Source: Prunus persica
Taxonomy: Eukaryota > Streptophyta > Magnoliopsida > Rosales > Rosaceae
NCBI RefSeq assembly: GCF_000346465.2
Contig: NC_034015.1
Span: 12,748,637 to 12,812,636, forward strand
Length of the DNA stretch: 64,000 nucleotides
Reading direction: 5' to 3'
Under the pieces are notes generated by a model that did not search any database, was not told where the DNA came from, and saw only the letters and a list, made by a program, of their open reading frames with translations. This document shows positions 46,841-58,835 of this stretch, piece by piece. Both the position numbers and the translations under genes were made by a program. Every line of letters starts with the position of its first letter. Position 1 is the stretch's first letter.

Positions 46841-48093
46841 ATCTATTTTACGGTTGTGTTGGTTATCCCCAAGGACTGGTCTATTTTATTCAAGTGCTTC
46901 TTTAGTTTGAGGTACTTTCATCTGCTGCAGCAGAAATTGCTTAGTTTAATGTTTTATGATACATGATGTTTTCAAGTACAATTTTGTGCGAATGTGGAAA
47001 TCGTCTGGAATTACCTATATTATTTGTGGTGTTGTGCTTATGTTTTTTCTGATTATTCCCAGCACTTGGCTGGCTAAAGCTGTGGCTGGGTTTTTAGAAA
47101 TGCTTATTTTGCAGGTTCAACCTTGCCCTTTTTTTGCATTAAAAAATTAGCACCTCATGGTATTTCTAATGATCAAAGTTTAATTATATCAGTCTCTTTT
47201 ACACCTATATTTGTTTTAGATTGGACTAAATTCTGGGCTCTACTGTGTCTATGTTAATTGTCTTAATCCAAACACTGACACATGGTTTGTCTGAAGTCAT
47301 GTGAATTTTTTTAAAAGTTCATAAATCCTACATTACTTTCTGTGCAAGTATGAACTTGAGATTCAAATGGTTCTTTTGGATTAATGAGCAAATCTTAAAC
47401 TATTTACTCCGTGTAAGTTATGTGAATTTTTAGATTTTTGGATTCAGCTGGCATTGTTTGCAATGTATATGTATGGTTCAAATCTTTCACCCTCTATGGT
47501 CTTACGGGATTTGAATGCATGACCAAAGACCATGCTTTAACCGTAATCTTTCGTCCTCTATCGTGTTATGGGATTTGAACTCATGACCATGGTTTATAGA
47601 AATCGTCTTTGTCCGGTTTGCAGAAATTCTTGTAGTGTGGCAACATTTCTGATAGGCTCAAGTCTGCATTTTTGTTGAATTGGCCAAAAGTTGAACAAAT
47701 TTATAGGATAAAAGTTGTTTTTTTAAGGTGGTGTTTTCTACTAGACAATTCATATTAAATGTGACACTAGATGAACTCCCTATAAGATAGAATCAGAAGC
47801 ATTTAATCTAAAGTCTACCATGTATTGGTTTAAGAAAAGAATATAAGGTGAGCTGGGCTGGGGTTCCAACTTCAAACAGAGAAACCTTGATTTCCAATTA
47901 CTCCTGTTAATTTTGTTTTCTTTCTCTACCCAAAGGAAAATTGGTTTTGTACCCAAAATAAAAAATAAAAAAAGAGACGGAAAATTGGTACCTTTACGTT
48001 TGTTGCTTACCAAAAGAAGATCTTTCTCTGATTGTAATGATCCAAAGTATTTTTTTTTTTTTTTTTTTATAGAACTGATTCTGTGTCTCTCAG
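46841..48093. other. Intergenic downstream of RPL21
   Basis: 3' UTR of RPL21, then unique-looking AT-rich sequence. A short direct repeat (GGGATTTGAA.GCATGACCA type) occurs at ~47508 and ~47571. No gene supported. Confidence 0.45.
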
Positions 48094-48460
48094 ATCAATA
48101 AATACAGCCCAGTTTTCTTCGGCTATTTCTTCTTGTCTCAGGTACCATCTCTCTTTACACCATTAAACTATTGTTTTCAATTGTTTTCTTCTTCTTTATT
48201 TCAGGGGGTCTCATGGTTGCATAACTTGCATAATTCAGCTATTGGTTTTTTCCCCCCCTTTTAATTAGGCAGTTGACTTCGGCACTTGCTCAGTGGTTCG
48301 CGGCGATGCGGAGCACTGGTGCCATAAGCTGATTGATCAATCAAGCAGATGCGAGCTACATAGTTGCATTAACGAATGCTCCAAAGAACCATCTGGTGTG
48401 GGAGTGTGCCAAAATACAGTTTGTTTTTGCACATACTATTGTAAGGATCCTGTAAAGTGA
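48094..48460 (+). pseudogene. Defensin-like cysteine-rich peptide gene, start codon apparently lost
   Basis: Exon 2 (48269-48460, after TTAATTAG) encodes 63 residues with nine cysteines: FGTC, HWC, SRC, LHSCINEC, GVGVC and TVCFCTYYC. This is the layout of secreted plant defensin-like (DEFL/LCR) peptides, with the usual C-x-C near the end. Exon 1 joins in phase 0 at GT 48142 and would encode a hydrophobic signal segment, YSPVFFGYFFLSQ. The expected ATG position reads ATC (48094-48096) and an in-frame TGA lies just upstream, so no start is visible. It may be a recent pseudogene or use another first exon. Family roles are antimicrobial defence or reproductive signalling; which applies here is unknown. 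Confidence 0.6.
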
Positions 48461-48834
48461 TTACGAGTCATTTCATGAGGGCCTGAGGACACGTACGGAC
48501 GGGGACGGGCTGTAAAAGCAATATCAAGCACATAACATTGTTAATAGTGGGAGATTTACATTCAAGTTCTTGTTTATGTTGTTGTTCAGTAATCACATTA
48601 CACTTAATTATAACATAAACTTCGATCCTAACATGATCAATTTGGATAACCCGGGTTCAACCCGAATTCAGCCATGGATGAGTGTTGGATTTACTGTAGT
48701 GTTGCTAAAAATGTTCATATAGGTCGATATCGATGGGTCCAAATTCAAAAGCAAAGAGGTAACCGATTAACTCTCAGCTAGTCTAGCAGTATTTCTTTTT
48801 ACAATTTTGAAAATGTTCCAAATTCGAAAGCACT

Positions 48835-49050
48835 ATCTTGCAAGGAACCTTTCTCTTTTGTTATGATGACGACTTGGATAATACTTTAGTATGTTTCTTG
48901 TAACAATGTCAAAGAATAGTATGGAACTTTTCATTGTGTATATATAATAGCCATCCATTATAAGGTGGTCAGTCACTTCCACAGCTTGTCTAAAGGCCAT
49001 GCCTGAAAATAATATATCTTGATTACAGAGGTGGACTCATCTAGTGAGCC
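48835..49050 (+). repeat. DUF247 leader repeat, copy 1 (upstream of DUF247 gene 1)
   Basis: This unit has AACCTTTCTCTTTTGTTATG, a TTTCTTGTAACAATGTCAAA block, GCCTGAAAATAATATATCTT, GATTACAGAGGTGG and CCAAACTG/GTAAGC (a donor-like end). The same order recurs at 60535-61165 and in variant form at 51262, 57785 and 61802. It is probably promoter plus 5' leader of the DUF247 family. Confidence 0.75.
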
Positions 49051-49781
49051 AAACTGGTAAGCCTATATATGCAAAATGCTTATTATTATTATTATTATTA
49101 TTATTATTTTTTAAATGTTTTGAATTTAGGATGAAGGGAAAGAGGAGAAGCGGTAATAGCTGAGGCTGTGCAGGAAGCCTTGGACATAGTTTGAGCATCT
49201 TCATATACAGCAAAGATGTTCCAACCAAAACCGGAAAAAGGTACGAGGCGTGATGAGGGTGTTTCATAAATTAGTTTGCTCAAACATATCGACATTTTAT
49301 TTTTCTTGTTGAATAAATCCGAAAGATTACAACATTCATCGTAATTGAGATTCCAAACATGATCAGAAATATAACTAAGGGTAGATATCATTCCCTTATT
49401 ATTACCATATCTAACAAGCTGTTTGCCTCAACTAACAGTTAGTCTCATGATACTTCTTCTCCCATATATTGAAACAAGTCCCAAGTTCGAAACCTCCGCA
49501 ACATTGTACTCGATTTAGTGCTAGACCCATTCACAACCTTAGGCAAAATCTAATAATTAATTTTTACCGGCTTCTCTAGTTTGAGTGAGAGTGAGACTCA
49601 TACTGTGCATTCTAGCAGTTACAAATTTATTTAATTTTTTATGTAGTCGATGAAAACTTAACCAGATAAATTTTTTATTTTTTTTTTGGTTTTTCGGGAC
49701 AGGCACATCAGCTTTTCACGGAGAAATTGGTCATGGTAACATGTACGTATATTGGAATGTTTTAGTGTTGTTTGGATATGA
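49051..49781. other. Probable leader intron of DUF247 gene 1
   Basis: It holds an (ATT)n tract at 49081-49108 and no coding sequence. Several possible acceptors occur (such as GGGACAG at ~49702 and GTCGAAG at 49807), but none gives an ATG in frame with the DUF247 body. Confidence 0.35.
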
Positions 49782-51155
49782 GTTGATAAAAAAAATTCTT
49801 GTCGAAGGTTGGATGGCGCTGGCTTCTCCCCTACGGAAGAGGAAGAGGAAGAGGAGACTTCATCAACCAATGCTGCACCAGCAGTAATAGTTGAGAAACC
49901 GAGGGATGAAGTGGCGATTCTAATCGAGGGTAAAGTGCGAGACACGCCGTCGTTTTGGCCAGATTGTTGTATTTACAAAGTCCCCCAGAGATTTCGCAGA
50001 GGAAATGAAGAGTTCTATGAACCCCGGGTGGTCTCAATCGGACCTTATCACTTTCACCAAGGAAGTTTCCCACAAATGCAAATCTTTAAACTCAAATACT
50101 TAGAGGCCTTCTTGAGCCGAAACGAGCTCAGCTTAGACCAATGCCTCGGCCGTGTGAGAACGTGGGAAGCAAAAGCCAGGCGTTTTTATGTAGACCTCAT
50201 TGACCTAAGCAGTGATGAATTTGCCGAGCTGATGCTGGTGGATGCAATTTTTGTCTTGGAGCTTATGATCAGGCACCAGTTTTTCGAATATGTAGACAAT
50301 TGCGACCGGATTTATAGAAAGCCGCGGATGATCGAAGATGTTTTCCATGATGTCTTGTTGATTGAGAACCAAATTCCCTTCTTTGTTCTTGAGGGTTTGT
50401 ATGACCTAGTTGATAATAGCTCCAAAGGAACTCTCAAATTCTTTGTCGAGCTTACGCATGAGTTCTTCAAGGCTTCTGTCAAAATCAACGAGTTTGGTGC
50501 TGATCGTGCACCTGTGCCTGGAGTTAACCACGGAGTGAAGCATTTTGTTGATTTTATTCGGTGCTACTACTTGCCTACGGAGGACGAAAAGCATGAATAT
50601 GGCCATAGGTTTTATGAAATCCCACCAAGCGTGACAGCGCTAGAGGATGCTGGAGTTAAGTTTGCCACAACAAGCACGAGGTCCTTACTTGACATACAAT
50701 TCAACAGAGGATGTCTCAAAATTCCGAATTTTAGGGTAGACGATTGGACGGAAACTGTCTTCAGGAACCTGATTGCCTTGGAACAGTGCCACGATGATCA
50801 CCAAGTGAAGTACATTTCAGAATTGATGTTCCTCATGGGGTGCATGATCAAGACTTCAAAAGACGTGGACTTGCTAATTGAACATGAAATTATATCTAGC
50901 ATGCTGGGGAGCAACGTTGATGTGTCCACTCTGTTTAACCATATTGGCCAAGGGGTTGGTTTGGGTCAGCCATACTATTACTTTAGTCTTTGCAAAAAAC
51001 TCAATGCCTACTGCAAGACCCCTTGGCACAGATGGAAACCTATTCTGCAGTGCGACTATTTCAACACTCCATGGAAAGTTGTTTCTACAATTGCTGCAAT
51101 TGTACTCCTTGTGCTCACACTCGTACAAACCATATGCTCTATCTTATCCCTATAG
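49782..51155 (+). CDS. DUF247/UPF0481 membrane-anchored protein, gene 1
   Basis: One open frame runs from 49782 to TAG 51153-51155 (448 residues from 49809). The DUF247 hallmarks are present: CCIYKVPQRFR, VVSIGPYHFH, MLVDAIFVLELM, VLLIENQIPFFVLEGL, EIPPSVTALEDAGVKF, FRVDDWTETVFRNLIALEQC. It ends in a single C-terminal membrane segment (STIAAIVLLVLTLVQTICSI). The family is large and plant-specific, mostly of unknown function; some grass members are linked to self-incompatibility. No in-frame ATG precedes the conserved domain: the ATG at 49813 is in another frame that stops after 24 codons. Either a short upstream exon supplies the start or an N-terminal frameshift in the GAGGAA repeat has broken the gene. 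The paralogue at 62025 is ~65% identical by eye. Confidence 0.85.
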   Translation, partial: VDKKNSCRRLDGAGFSPTEEEEEEETSSTNAAPAVIVEKPRDEVAILIEGKVRDTPSFWPDCCIYKVPQRFRRGNEEFYEPRVVSIGPYHFHQGSFPQMQIFKLKYLEAFLSRNELSLDQCLGRVRTWEAKARRFYVDLIDLSSDEFAELMLVDAIFVLELMIRHQFFEYVDNCDRIYRKPRMIEDVFHDVLLIENQIPFFVLEGLYDLVDNSSKGTLKFFVELTHEFFKASVKINEFGADRAPVPGVNHGVKHFVDFIRCYYLPTEDEKHEYGHRFYEIPPSVTALEDAGVKFATTSTRSLLDIQFNRGCLKIPNFRVDDWTETVFRNLIALEQCHDDHQVKYISELMFLMGCMIKTSKDVDLLIEHEIISSMLGSNVDVSTLFNHIGQGVGLGQPYYYFSLCKKLNAYCKTPWHRWKPILQCDYFNTPWKVVSTIAAIVLLVLTLVQTICSILSL

Positions 51156-51261
51156 CTTTGCATTATTTATATGCTTTTTCAAAGTGTTAAAACTGAGGAA
51201 GTAAAGTGGCACCGAATTAGTTTCTGATGCCAAGGTCAAAGAAGAATCCCTTGTATTGAAT

Positions 51262-51500
51262 AATCAAGACTTGAATGGGAAGCAGCTTGCAAGGAACCTT
51301 TTCTTTTTGCAAATATTGAAGAATACTTGCAGGACACACTTCGTGTATTTCGTGTAACAAGTTCAAAGAGAAATATGGGTCTTTCATCAGTTAGTTGTAG
51401 AAAGAGCTAGGCCTGCTTGAAAATATTATCTTATACCAAGAAAGAGCCATCTAGTTAGCCAATGATTCAATTCAAATACTCATAAGGATCTCGAACTTCT
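51262..51500 (+). repeat. DUF247 leader repeat, orphan copy 2
   Basis: TTGAATGGGAAGCAGCTTGC, CTTTTTGCAAATATTGAA and TTATACCAAGAAAGAGCCAT align with the leader at 61802-62033 directly upstream of DUF247 gene 2. No DUF247 body follows here; about 900 bp later comes EXO70A1. Confidence 0.7.
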
Positions 51501-52222
51501 ACATTATCATCCGCATTTCATAAAATTTCTCAAATTGTTAACTTTCAATTTTCATGAAAAATACCCAATTCATTGCAATATCCATCGATTACAGCCACCA
51601 CCCCTCAATTGATTGTCATTTGGAATTCAGCCAGAATTCATGAAAAGAAGCTGCACTCCATGTCTGGATGGAAAGAAACTAATGCAAAGCGGAAAAGACA
51701 GGACTGGAAACGTCACAAAGAGAGAAGTAGGGGAGTTAGTCAACGTCGTTTTAGAAAAATATAAAAGAAAACTCTTTATTAGCTTAGGTGTCATATTTTG
51801 AGTTGTTGGATTTTTACAATGGCTTGGATGAAACTAAATGTGGAGGCTCTAAATGCAAAACTCGGGATCCAAACGCTTTATTAGCTTAGGTGTCATCTAT
51901 TGAAGTCCCAATTATTTATTATATTCCATATAAATTGTGAATTTTAATGTTGTATTCGAGCTTATTTTTTTATTTTTTTTTTCTGCACACCTTAAAAATG
52001 TTAGAACTTAGAAGTAATTAATTAAAGGGAATGACAAAAAATTACTTTTCTTGTATGTACTTGTTTAAGTGGTTGGACAAAATTTACTTTTTTTTTTTTT
52101 TTTTTCTTTTTTCAAATATAGAAAGTCTGATTAGCACGTGCGTATTAAGCAACGTATAGTGTAACGCGACAGAATGCAGTGCAATGCAAAAATATTAGAG
52201 AGAGGGACATGGCGGAACAAGA
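51501..52222. other. Intergenic upstream of EXO70A1
   Basis: A direct repeat (TTTATTAGCTTAGGTGTCAT) occurs at ~51776 and ~51877. A poly-T tract lies at 52088-52112 and a CACGTG-like motif (AGCACGTGCG) at ~52134. No gene. Confidence 0.45.
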
Positions 52223-52232
52223 TTTATATAGA
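52223..52232 (+). promoter_or_regulatory. Probable TATA box of EXO70A1
   Basis: TTTATATAGA lies ~155 bp upstream of the start codon. Two ATGs (52261 and 52265) follow and would form upstream ORFs, the second overlapping the EXO70A1 start, if transcription starts ~30 bp downstream of the box. Confidence 0.45.
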
Positions 52233-52385
52233 ATAGCCATCCACTAACACGATCCTCTTTATGAATGACTTACGCAAGCCACGCTGATCAGATTTCTCCA
52301 CACGAATTTCGCGATTTCACTTTTAATTTTCTCTCCGGCCAAACACAGAGAGAAAATCCGGCGAGAAAAAGAAAAATTGAAAAAG

Positions 52386-55300
52386 ATGGGGGTTCCGCAA
52401 GCAATGGCGGCCGTGGAAGCGAGAGCATCGTCCATAAGAGACGCGCTGCACAAGAGCCAGACCATCACCGACAGCATGGTCTCCATTCTCGGCTCCTTCG
52501 ACCACCGTCTCTCCGCTCTGGAGACCGCCATGCGTCCTACTCAGGTACCTCTCTCTCTCTCTCTCTGTTTGTTTCCCGAGAAACCTCACGACAATGTCAC
52601 GCTTCTTCATTATGTTTCCAATATCTACTGCGTTTCGTTTCGCCTCCTGTAATTTACGTCTCTTTCGGTGAAAAATCTCTGCTTTTCGCATTTCGCATAT
52701 ATGTATATATGTAGCTGGAGCTGACGAGATCTGCTTAACGCTTTAGCTTTAGTTTACAGAAATTTAGGCTTCCGATTTGTTTTTTTTCCTTGTGCCCCTT
52801 GTGAATTTGTGGTAATTGTGGATGGTAGATACGAACGCATTCGATTCGGAGGGCCCATGAGAACATTGATAAGACATTGAAGGCTGCAGAGGTGATATTG
52901 GGGCAATTCGACCTCACACGCAAGGTTAATTAGCTCTCTTTGTCTTCATCAACTCATGGCATTAAGATTTATAACTTGGTCTTGTTTTTATGTGAAGAAT
53001 TTGATTGGAAACTGTGGTGTTTGTTTAGGCAGAGGCTAAAATACTGAGAGGGCCACATGAGGACCTGGAGAGCTATTTGGAAGCAATTGATCAGTTGAGG
53101 AGCATCATTCAGTTCTTCAGTAAAAACAAGACTGTTAAGAGCAGTGATGGGGTGCTTAACCATGCTAATGCCTTGCTTTCAAAAGCCATCTCAAAGCTTG
53201 AAGATGAGTTTAGACAGCTGCTTACAAATTACAGGTTCGTTTTAATTTTCTGATTGAACTTTAGGCATGTACGAGAAAACATCTTTTCCCAAATTCCAAT
53301 TACCACTTCCTGCTTAGAAATTGTCAGTCTACATACTAATCCCTCTCTCTCTCTGGTATTAGAATTGCATTAATAAACATGACAAGCAAGCACCAGCTTT
53401 CCTGAAGATTTATATACTATTTCCATTATATCTAATTAAGTGTATTAAGTTCGTGTTTTCGTTGTATCGTTTCCTTCTTAGAGAGGATGATTGTCTACAA
53501 TGTTTGATCTGATGAAAAATGAAATGCAATTTAAAACTGAAAACCATGACATGCCAATCCTAACATAGGAAAGCAGGTCTGATAACAAATTAACTCTGTG
53601 ATTTATCTCTTTTGTATTTCAGTAAGCCTGTGGAGCCTGATTGTCTATTTGATTGTCTTCCTGACTCTCTACGGCCGTCATCAGATCCAGCTGGACAGAA
53701 AAGTGATGGAAAGAGTTCAGAGCACCAAAACAAAAGCTTACAACCTGTCATTTACACACCACTAACGCTTATTCCTCCAAGGGTTCTGCCATTACTGCAT
53801 GATTTAGCCCAACAAATGATTCTAGCTGGCCATCAACAACAGCTATTTAGGATCTACAGGTGTTTTTTTTTTTCGTTTGTGTGGTTAATCGTATGTTGCA
53901 CCATTGCTTAAGTTAGAAAAAGAAGAAAATGGTGGAGGAGAGTTTGCAGTTTTTATTTTTATTCTCCAGATAGAATACGAAATATTTCCATTTGCTCTTT
54001 TTCTTTGTTACATGAATATCAAAAAGGTAACGTAAGGATAACTGTAGATAGAAAAAATTGGAGAAAAAGGATTCCTGTAGCCAACCCCACTTATTTGAAT
54101 TTAAGGCTTGGTTGAGTCTGGTGTAAGTTCATCACTTCAAACCATTGTGATCTTTGTTTCACATTTTATTCATAAACTGGCAAAATGTTGTTTATCTATC
54201 AGGGATACTCGTGCAGCTGTTATGGAGCAGAGCCTGAGGAAACTAGGTGTGGAAAGACTTAGTAAGGATGATGTTCAGAAAATGCAGTGGGAGGTTTTAG
54301 AGGCTAAGATTGGGAATTGGATACATTATATGAGGATAGCTGTAAGGATTTCTTTGACTTTGACTCGGTTGATTGTAAATTGTTTGTTTGTTGTTTTCTG
54401 TTGCGTTTTTATTTACAATTATTATCATATCATATTTATATATATATATTTTTTACAGGTGAAGCTGCTGTTTGCTGGGGAAAAGAAAATCTGTGATCAA
54501 ATATTTGAAGGTGCCGATTCACTTAAGAATCCATGTTTTGCTGAAGTGACTGCAAACAGTATGGCTGTGCTTCTCAGTTTTGGGGAGGCCATTGCCAGAA
54601 GCAAGAGGTCACCTGAAAAATTATTTGTGCTTTTAGACATGTATGAGATAATGAGAGAACTGCAGTCAGAGGTATTGAAATTTTAGTAACTACATAAAAA
54701 CTAGTCCATGCATGACCAAACTTGTTTGGAAATGGTTAGTTGTTTACTTAATTTTAAATTTCGGGAGTTTCTTGTGATATATTTTGGGGGATAATTTATT
54801 AGGGATTGATGACGTCATGACAGGTATTTAAGGTATGGGGCGTATGGGAAATTAACTTTACACGCACATACACAAACAGTTTCTAGTTTTATGCATCAGT
54901 TCTTTTTTGTGAAAGCACTTCAAGTTGAAGAAAAAGTTTCTGAAGTTGCTCTATTTATTTTAATTTGGGTCAAAACATGGAGTTTATCAAGTTCATGTCA
55001 TCTTGGAAAAGCTCTGTTTATATGCTTAGTGAACTGTCTCTATACCGTTGTTCACTCTTCACATTAATATTTTAGTCCCTTGCAGCATACAATGCATAAT
55101 GTAGTGTTGGTTTTATTATGAATCTGAAAATTATGCTATTGTGATGATATGAATCAAGGTTATGACCTTCCTGTTCGTTTTCTAAAATCATTGGGAACTG
55201 TGTAAGTTTGGAAGGGCTCTAACAACACATTAAAACTCTTCAAGGAATAGCATTCAGATTAACAAGTTCATGCGTTTAATTCCATAAGATGATCACTGGA

Positions 55301-57068
55301 GTAAATTGAAGGCCAAAATGTAGAAAAGTGGTAACATTGCAATAATTAGTAGTGGCAAGCAGAAATCATATATTAATTTAGTTTGCAAGGGAATTAGAAC
55401 TTTTACAGAAACGTAGAAGCTCAAGATGCTATGGATTGATGGTGTCATAGCAGGCTCGTCTTTATCTTTTTATGTTGATCAAATGTTGGTTTAATACTTC
55501 TAAGAAAACAAATTGATGGTTTAAATATAATTTTTAGATCTTATTTTTCAGATTGAATTACTTTTCGGAAGTAAAGCTTGTATGGAAATGCGGGAATCTG
55601 CCGTAAGTTTGACAAAACGTCTAGCTCAGACAGCCCAGGAAACCTTTGGTGACTTTGAAGAAGCTGTTGAAAAAGATGCCACAAAAACTACTGTTCTTGA
55701 TGGAACTGTCCATCCATTGACAAGCTATGTGATAAACTATGTAAAGTTTCTCTTCGAGTAAGTAATGATTCCTGCTCTTTCTTCTTCTTGCTATTTGGTC
55801 CCCAGTCTGAGGAGCTCACAAATATATGTATAAATTTGAAGTAATCATGATAGCTGATGTCTTTCTGGATGATCTGATAAACGGTATCAATTGCTCGATC
55901 CAATCTTATAGTAAATTCATCTGCTTTATTTATGAGGGTAATATTTAATTTATCAAGTTCATTATTACAATAATTTCTATATTAGCTAAGTTATTACTTT
56001 TGATTATTATTTATATTTCTTCCTTTTCCCCAGTTCCAAATTTGGTTTTCTTTCTAGCTACCTCGGCCTTTGTTGATATTAACTGTGCAACAATCACACA
56101 TGACTGTTTTAATGTTCGCAGTTATCAGTCTACACTCAAGCAACTTTTTCAAGAGTTTGATGACGGTGATTCAGAGTCTCAGCTAACAGCCGTAACTACA
56201 AGGATTATGCAGGCTCTTCAGAACAATCTGGATGGAAAATCGAAGCAGTATAAAGATCCTGCACTCACTCAGTTATTTCTCATGAACAACATTCACTATA
56301 TAGTGAGATCTGTGCGGAGGTTCGTACTAGTCTTGCTCTTTGATAGATTCTGATCCTATCTGCATCCTAACATTGCCGGTTAAGTAATTATATACAGGTC
56401 TGAAGCGAAGGACTTGTTGGGGGACGACTGGGTGCAGATACACCGAAGGATCGTGCAGCAGCATGCAAATCAGTATAAGAGGGTTTCTTGGGCAAAGGTT
56501 TTGATTATTTGATCAATCTTGTTCTCCATTATAATCTTTCTGATTGTGGATGTTAGCTGAAAATCATTCTCAGCTGCTCTGTTATTTTCGGCCTTTTTGT
56601 TTTTGTTTTTGTTGGTGAGATGCAGATTCTGCAGTGTCTTACCGTCCAAGGAGGAAATTCATCAGGTAGTGACAGCAGTTCACTTTCAAGAGCAATGGTG
56701 AAAGATCGGTTCAAGACCTTCAACGTCCAATTTGAGGAGCTTCATCAAAGGCAATCTCAGTGGACGGTTCCCGATAGCGAGTTGCGAGAGTCTTTGAGGC
56801 TGGCTGTTGCTGAAGTCCTCTTGCCTGCTTACAGATCATTCGTCAAGCGTTTCGGGCATGTTTTTCTCACATTTGCAAACGTTCCTTTAAAAAATAAAAT
56901 TCATAATCTTATTTTTTTCAGCATTAATATGGATGTAATCTGTGTTGCAGGCCTATGATCGAGAATGGGAAGAACCCACAGAAGTATATAAGGTTTCGTC
57001 CCGAGACTATCGAGTCCATGCTGAATGAATTCTTTGAGAGTAAGACCTGGACTGAACCGAAGCGGTAG
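52386..57068 (+). CDS. EXO70A1: Exocyst subunit EXO70A1
   Basis: Eleven exons (52386-52544, 52829-52924, 53029-53234, 53623-53859, 54203-54341, 54459-54671, 55552-55757, 56122-56319, 56398-56497, 56626-56855, 56951-57068) join to 633 codons plus TAG. All junction phases agree, and the length is close to Arabidopsis EXO70A1. The N-terminus MGVPQAMAAVEARASSIRDA is a coiled-coil. The C-terminal Exo70 domain includes WALEAKI-like helices, KDPALTQLFLMNNIHYIVRS and GKNPQKYIRFRPETIESMLN. Family role: an exocyst complex subunit binding membrane phosphoinositides and tethering secretory vesicles at the plasma membrane, important for polar growth and vessel development. The last intron uses a GC donor (GG/GCATGT); the first GT nearby would change the conserved C-terminus. 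The multi-exon structure marks it as the EXO70A clade. Confidence 0.95.
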
Positions 57069-57333
57069 ATATATATAGTTGTAGGCCTGTTTTGAAAGGG
57101 TCTGGCTTTGCAATTGGTATTCTTTGTACAATGATGAGGTTAAATAATAGTCCAATTTTATATGTCCCATGTAAAGCTTGCATTATTCTTCCAATTTATT
57201 TAACTATTTGTTTTTTCAGCTACTAAAATGAGAAAAATGTGTAATTTGGAAGGATGTTTATCACTTCTAGAATTTTGTTTCCATGAAAAGATTAGGAGAG
57301 AACAATCATTGGAGGGGAAGTACTAGCGTCAAA

Positions 57334-57384
<51 letters not shown>

Positions 57385-57784
57385 CCTCTCTTGTAATGAC
57401 GAATCCTTGAATGATAATGATAATTTGTTGTAAGGGCATAGTTGTATATGTCTTTCCGCAGTGTATAGAGCGGGAATAGAAAGTGGAAGCATCAGTTTTA
57501 GGAAAAAAGAAAAAAGAAAAGAACAAACAAAACCCAAAATTATTCAAGAAACAAAATTATACAAACAAAACCCACAACAAACAAACTTATAGGAAAAAGA
57601 AAAAAATGCAGCAGCAAAACTGAAAAATTTCTAGACTTCGTTTGCAAAGAAGGAAGAACTCCTTATGTGCAGGGAGTTAAATATTTTCGATTTAAAAAAG
57701 GATAAGCTAAAAAGTTAAAAAATGGAAGAATAAATAAGAGCAAACTTTAATTGCTTTTTTTCTTTGAATTAATTTGATAATCAT
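57069..57784. other. EXO70A1 3' UTR and flank
   Basis: Non-coding, with a (TC)n tract of ~22 units at 57339-57382. Confidence 0.6.
57339..57382. repeat. (TC)n microsatellite
   Basis: Uninterrupted dinucleotide run downstream of EXO70A1. Confidence 0.95.
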
Positions 57785-57905
57785 CATGGCTTCATGAATG
57801 GAGAATACTTGGTTGATACTTTGTTAATTTCTTGTAACCAGGTCAAAGAACAGTATGGATGCCTTTTCAACGTGTAGCATCAAACCTTATAAGCGAATAC
57901 AAATT
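57785..57905 (+). repeat. DUF247 leader repeat, short orphan copy 3
   Basis: The stretch (C)TTCATGAATGGAGAATACTT, then TTGTTAATTTCTTGTAAC.AGGTCAAAGAACAGTATGG, matches the middle of the other leaders. No DUF247 body follows. Confidence 0.55.
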
Positions 57906-58548
57906 GCAAAGTGAAAACAGTTAGTCCCACATTTGCCCAACGAAAGGGGTGCCTGAAGATAAGATAATCTCAGGAAGATGGATACTCAAGGTAAGCTGTG
58001 TCTTCAATTATATATAACCATAAGCAAAATTAGAGGGTCATTATTGTACATTTTCTTTCTTCATGTACCTTACATTTTGAACCTCAAGATTATCCAGCAA
58101 GCATTCCTCATTTCCACATTTACTTTTTATTTTTTATTTTTTATAAAGGATAATTGATACATAGGTTGTTCTCCAACATAGGACTATATCATAGACACAT
58201 ACCCACCTACTTTTAAATCTTTACTTCAAACACAAATTTAAAATAGGTTGCCATGTAAGATAGATGTGTCCTAGTATTATTAAGTAAATTACAATGAATG
58301 CCATCTACACTTTCATATTATTTTCAAGCATGTCATTAACAGCTTTAATTATAATTAATACTCCCTATTAATAGCATATCAATCACCTCATTTCTTTTGG
58401 TTGGCACTCCCTCTAACCCATCGGCAATTTCTAAAAAAATTTGAATTAAAAAAAAAAACAATCCTAAAATTAATTTTCCAATAAATAATTTACCTATAAT
58501 ATATATCGGTACATTATATTTACACACAAAAGTCAGTTACTCTGTACA
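57906..58548. other. AT-rich intergenic
   Basis: No gene or clear element seen. Confidence 0.5.
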
Positions 58549-58835
58549 TCTATATATATAAAGCAAAAGGCAGAGAATGGTGAAACATTCAAAATACCAG
58601 AAAATGCCCTTGGTTAATGCAAACATTAAGAATTGAAATTATTAATTAAATGAGGATAATATGGTAAATTCACAATTTTTCGTATTAAAAAAATTAAAAT
58701 TAAAAGAAAATTTAGATAATGGATCCTATTTTTATGGAACACAAATATTCATTATCTTTTTTAATTCTAAAATAAATTTAAATTTTTTATAAAAAAAACC
58801 TCTCGCATGCGCGGAAGCGCGTGTAGAGAGGCTAG
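58549..58835 (+). mobile_element. Small non-autonomous Helitron (287 bp)
   Basis: It begins TC (TCTATATATATAAAGC) after an A and ends CTAG before a T, i.e. an A/T insertion with no target duplication. Eight bases before CTAG lies a hairpin, CATGCGC-GGAA-GCGCGTG (7-bp stem with one G-T pair). These are the standard Helitron ends. No coding capacity. Confidence 0.82.

Noticed and set aside
52265..52714. 149-aa frame overlapping EXO70A1 exon 1.
   Set aside because: It is out of frame with the conserved gene and has no domain; at most it acts as an upstream ORF.
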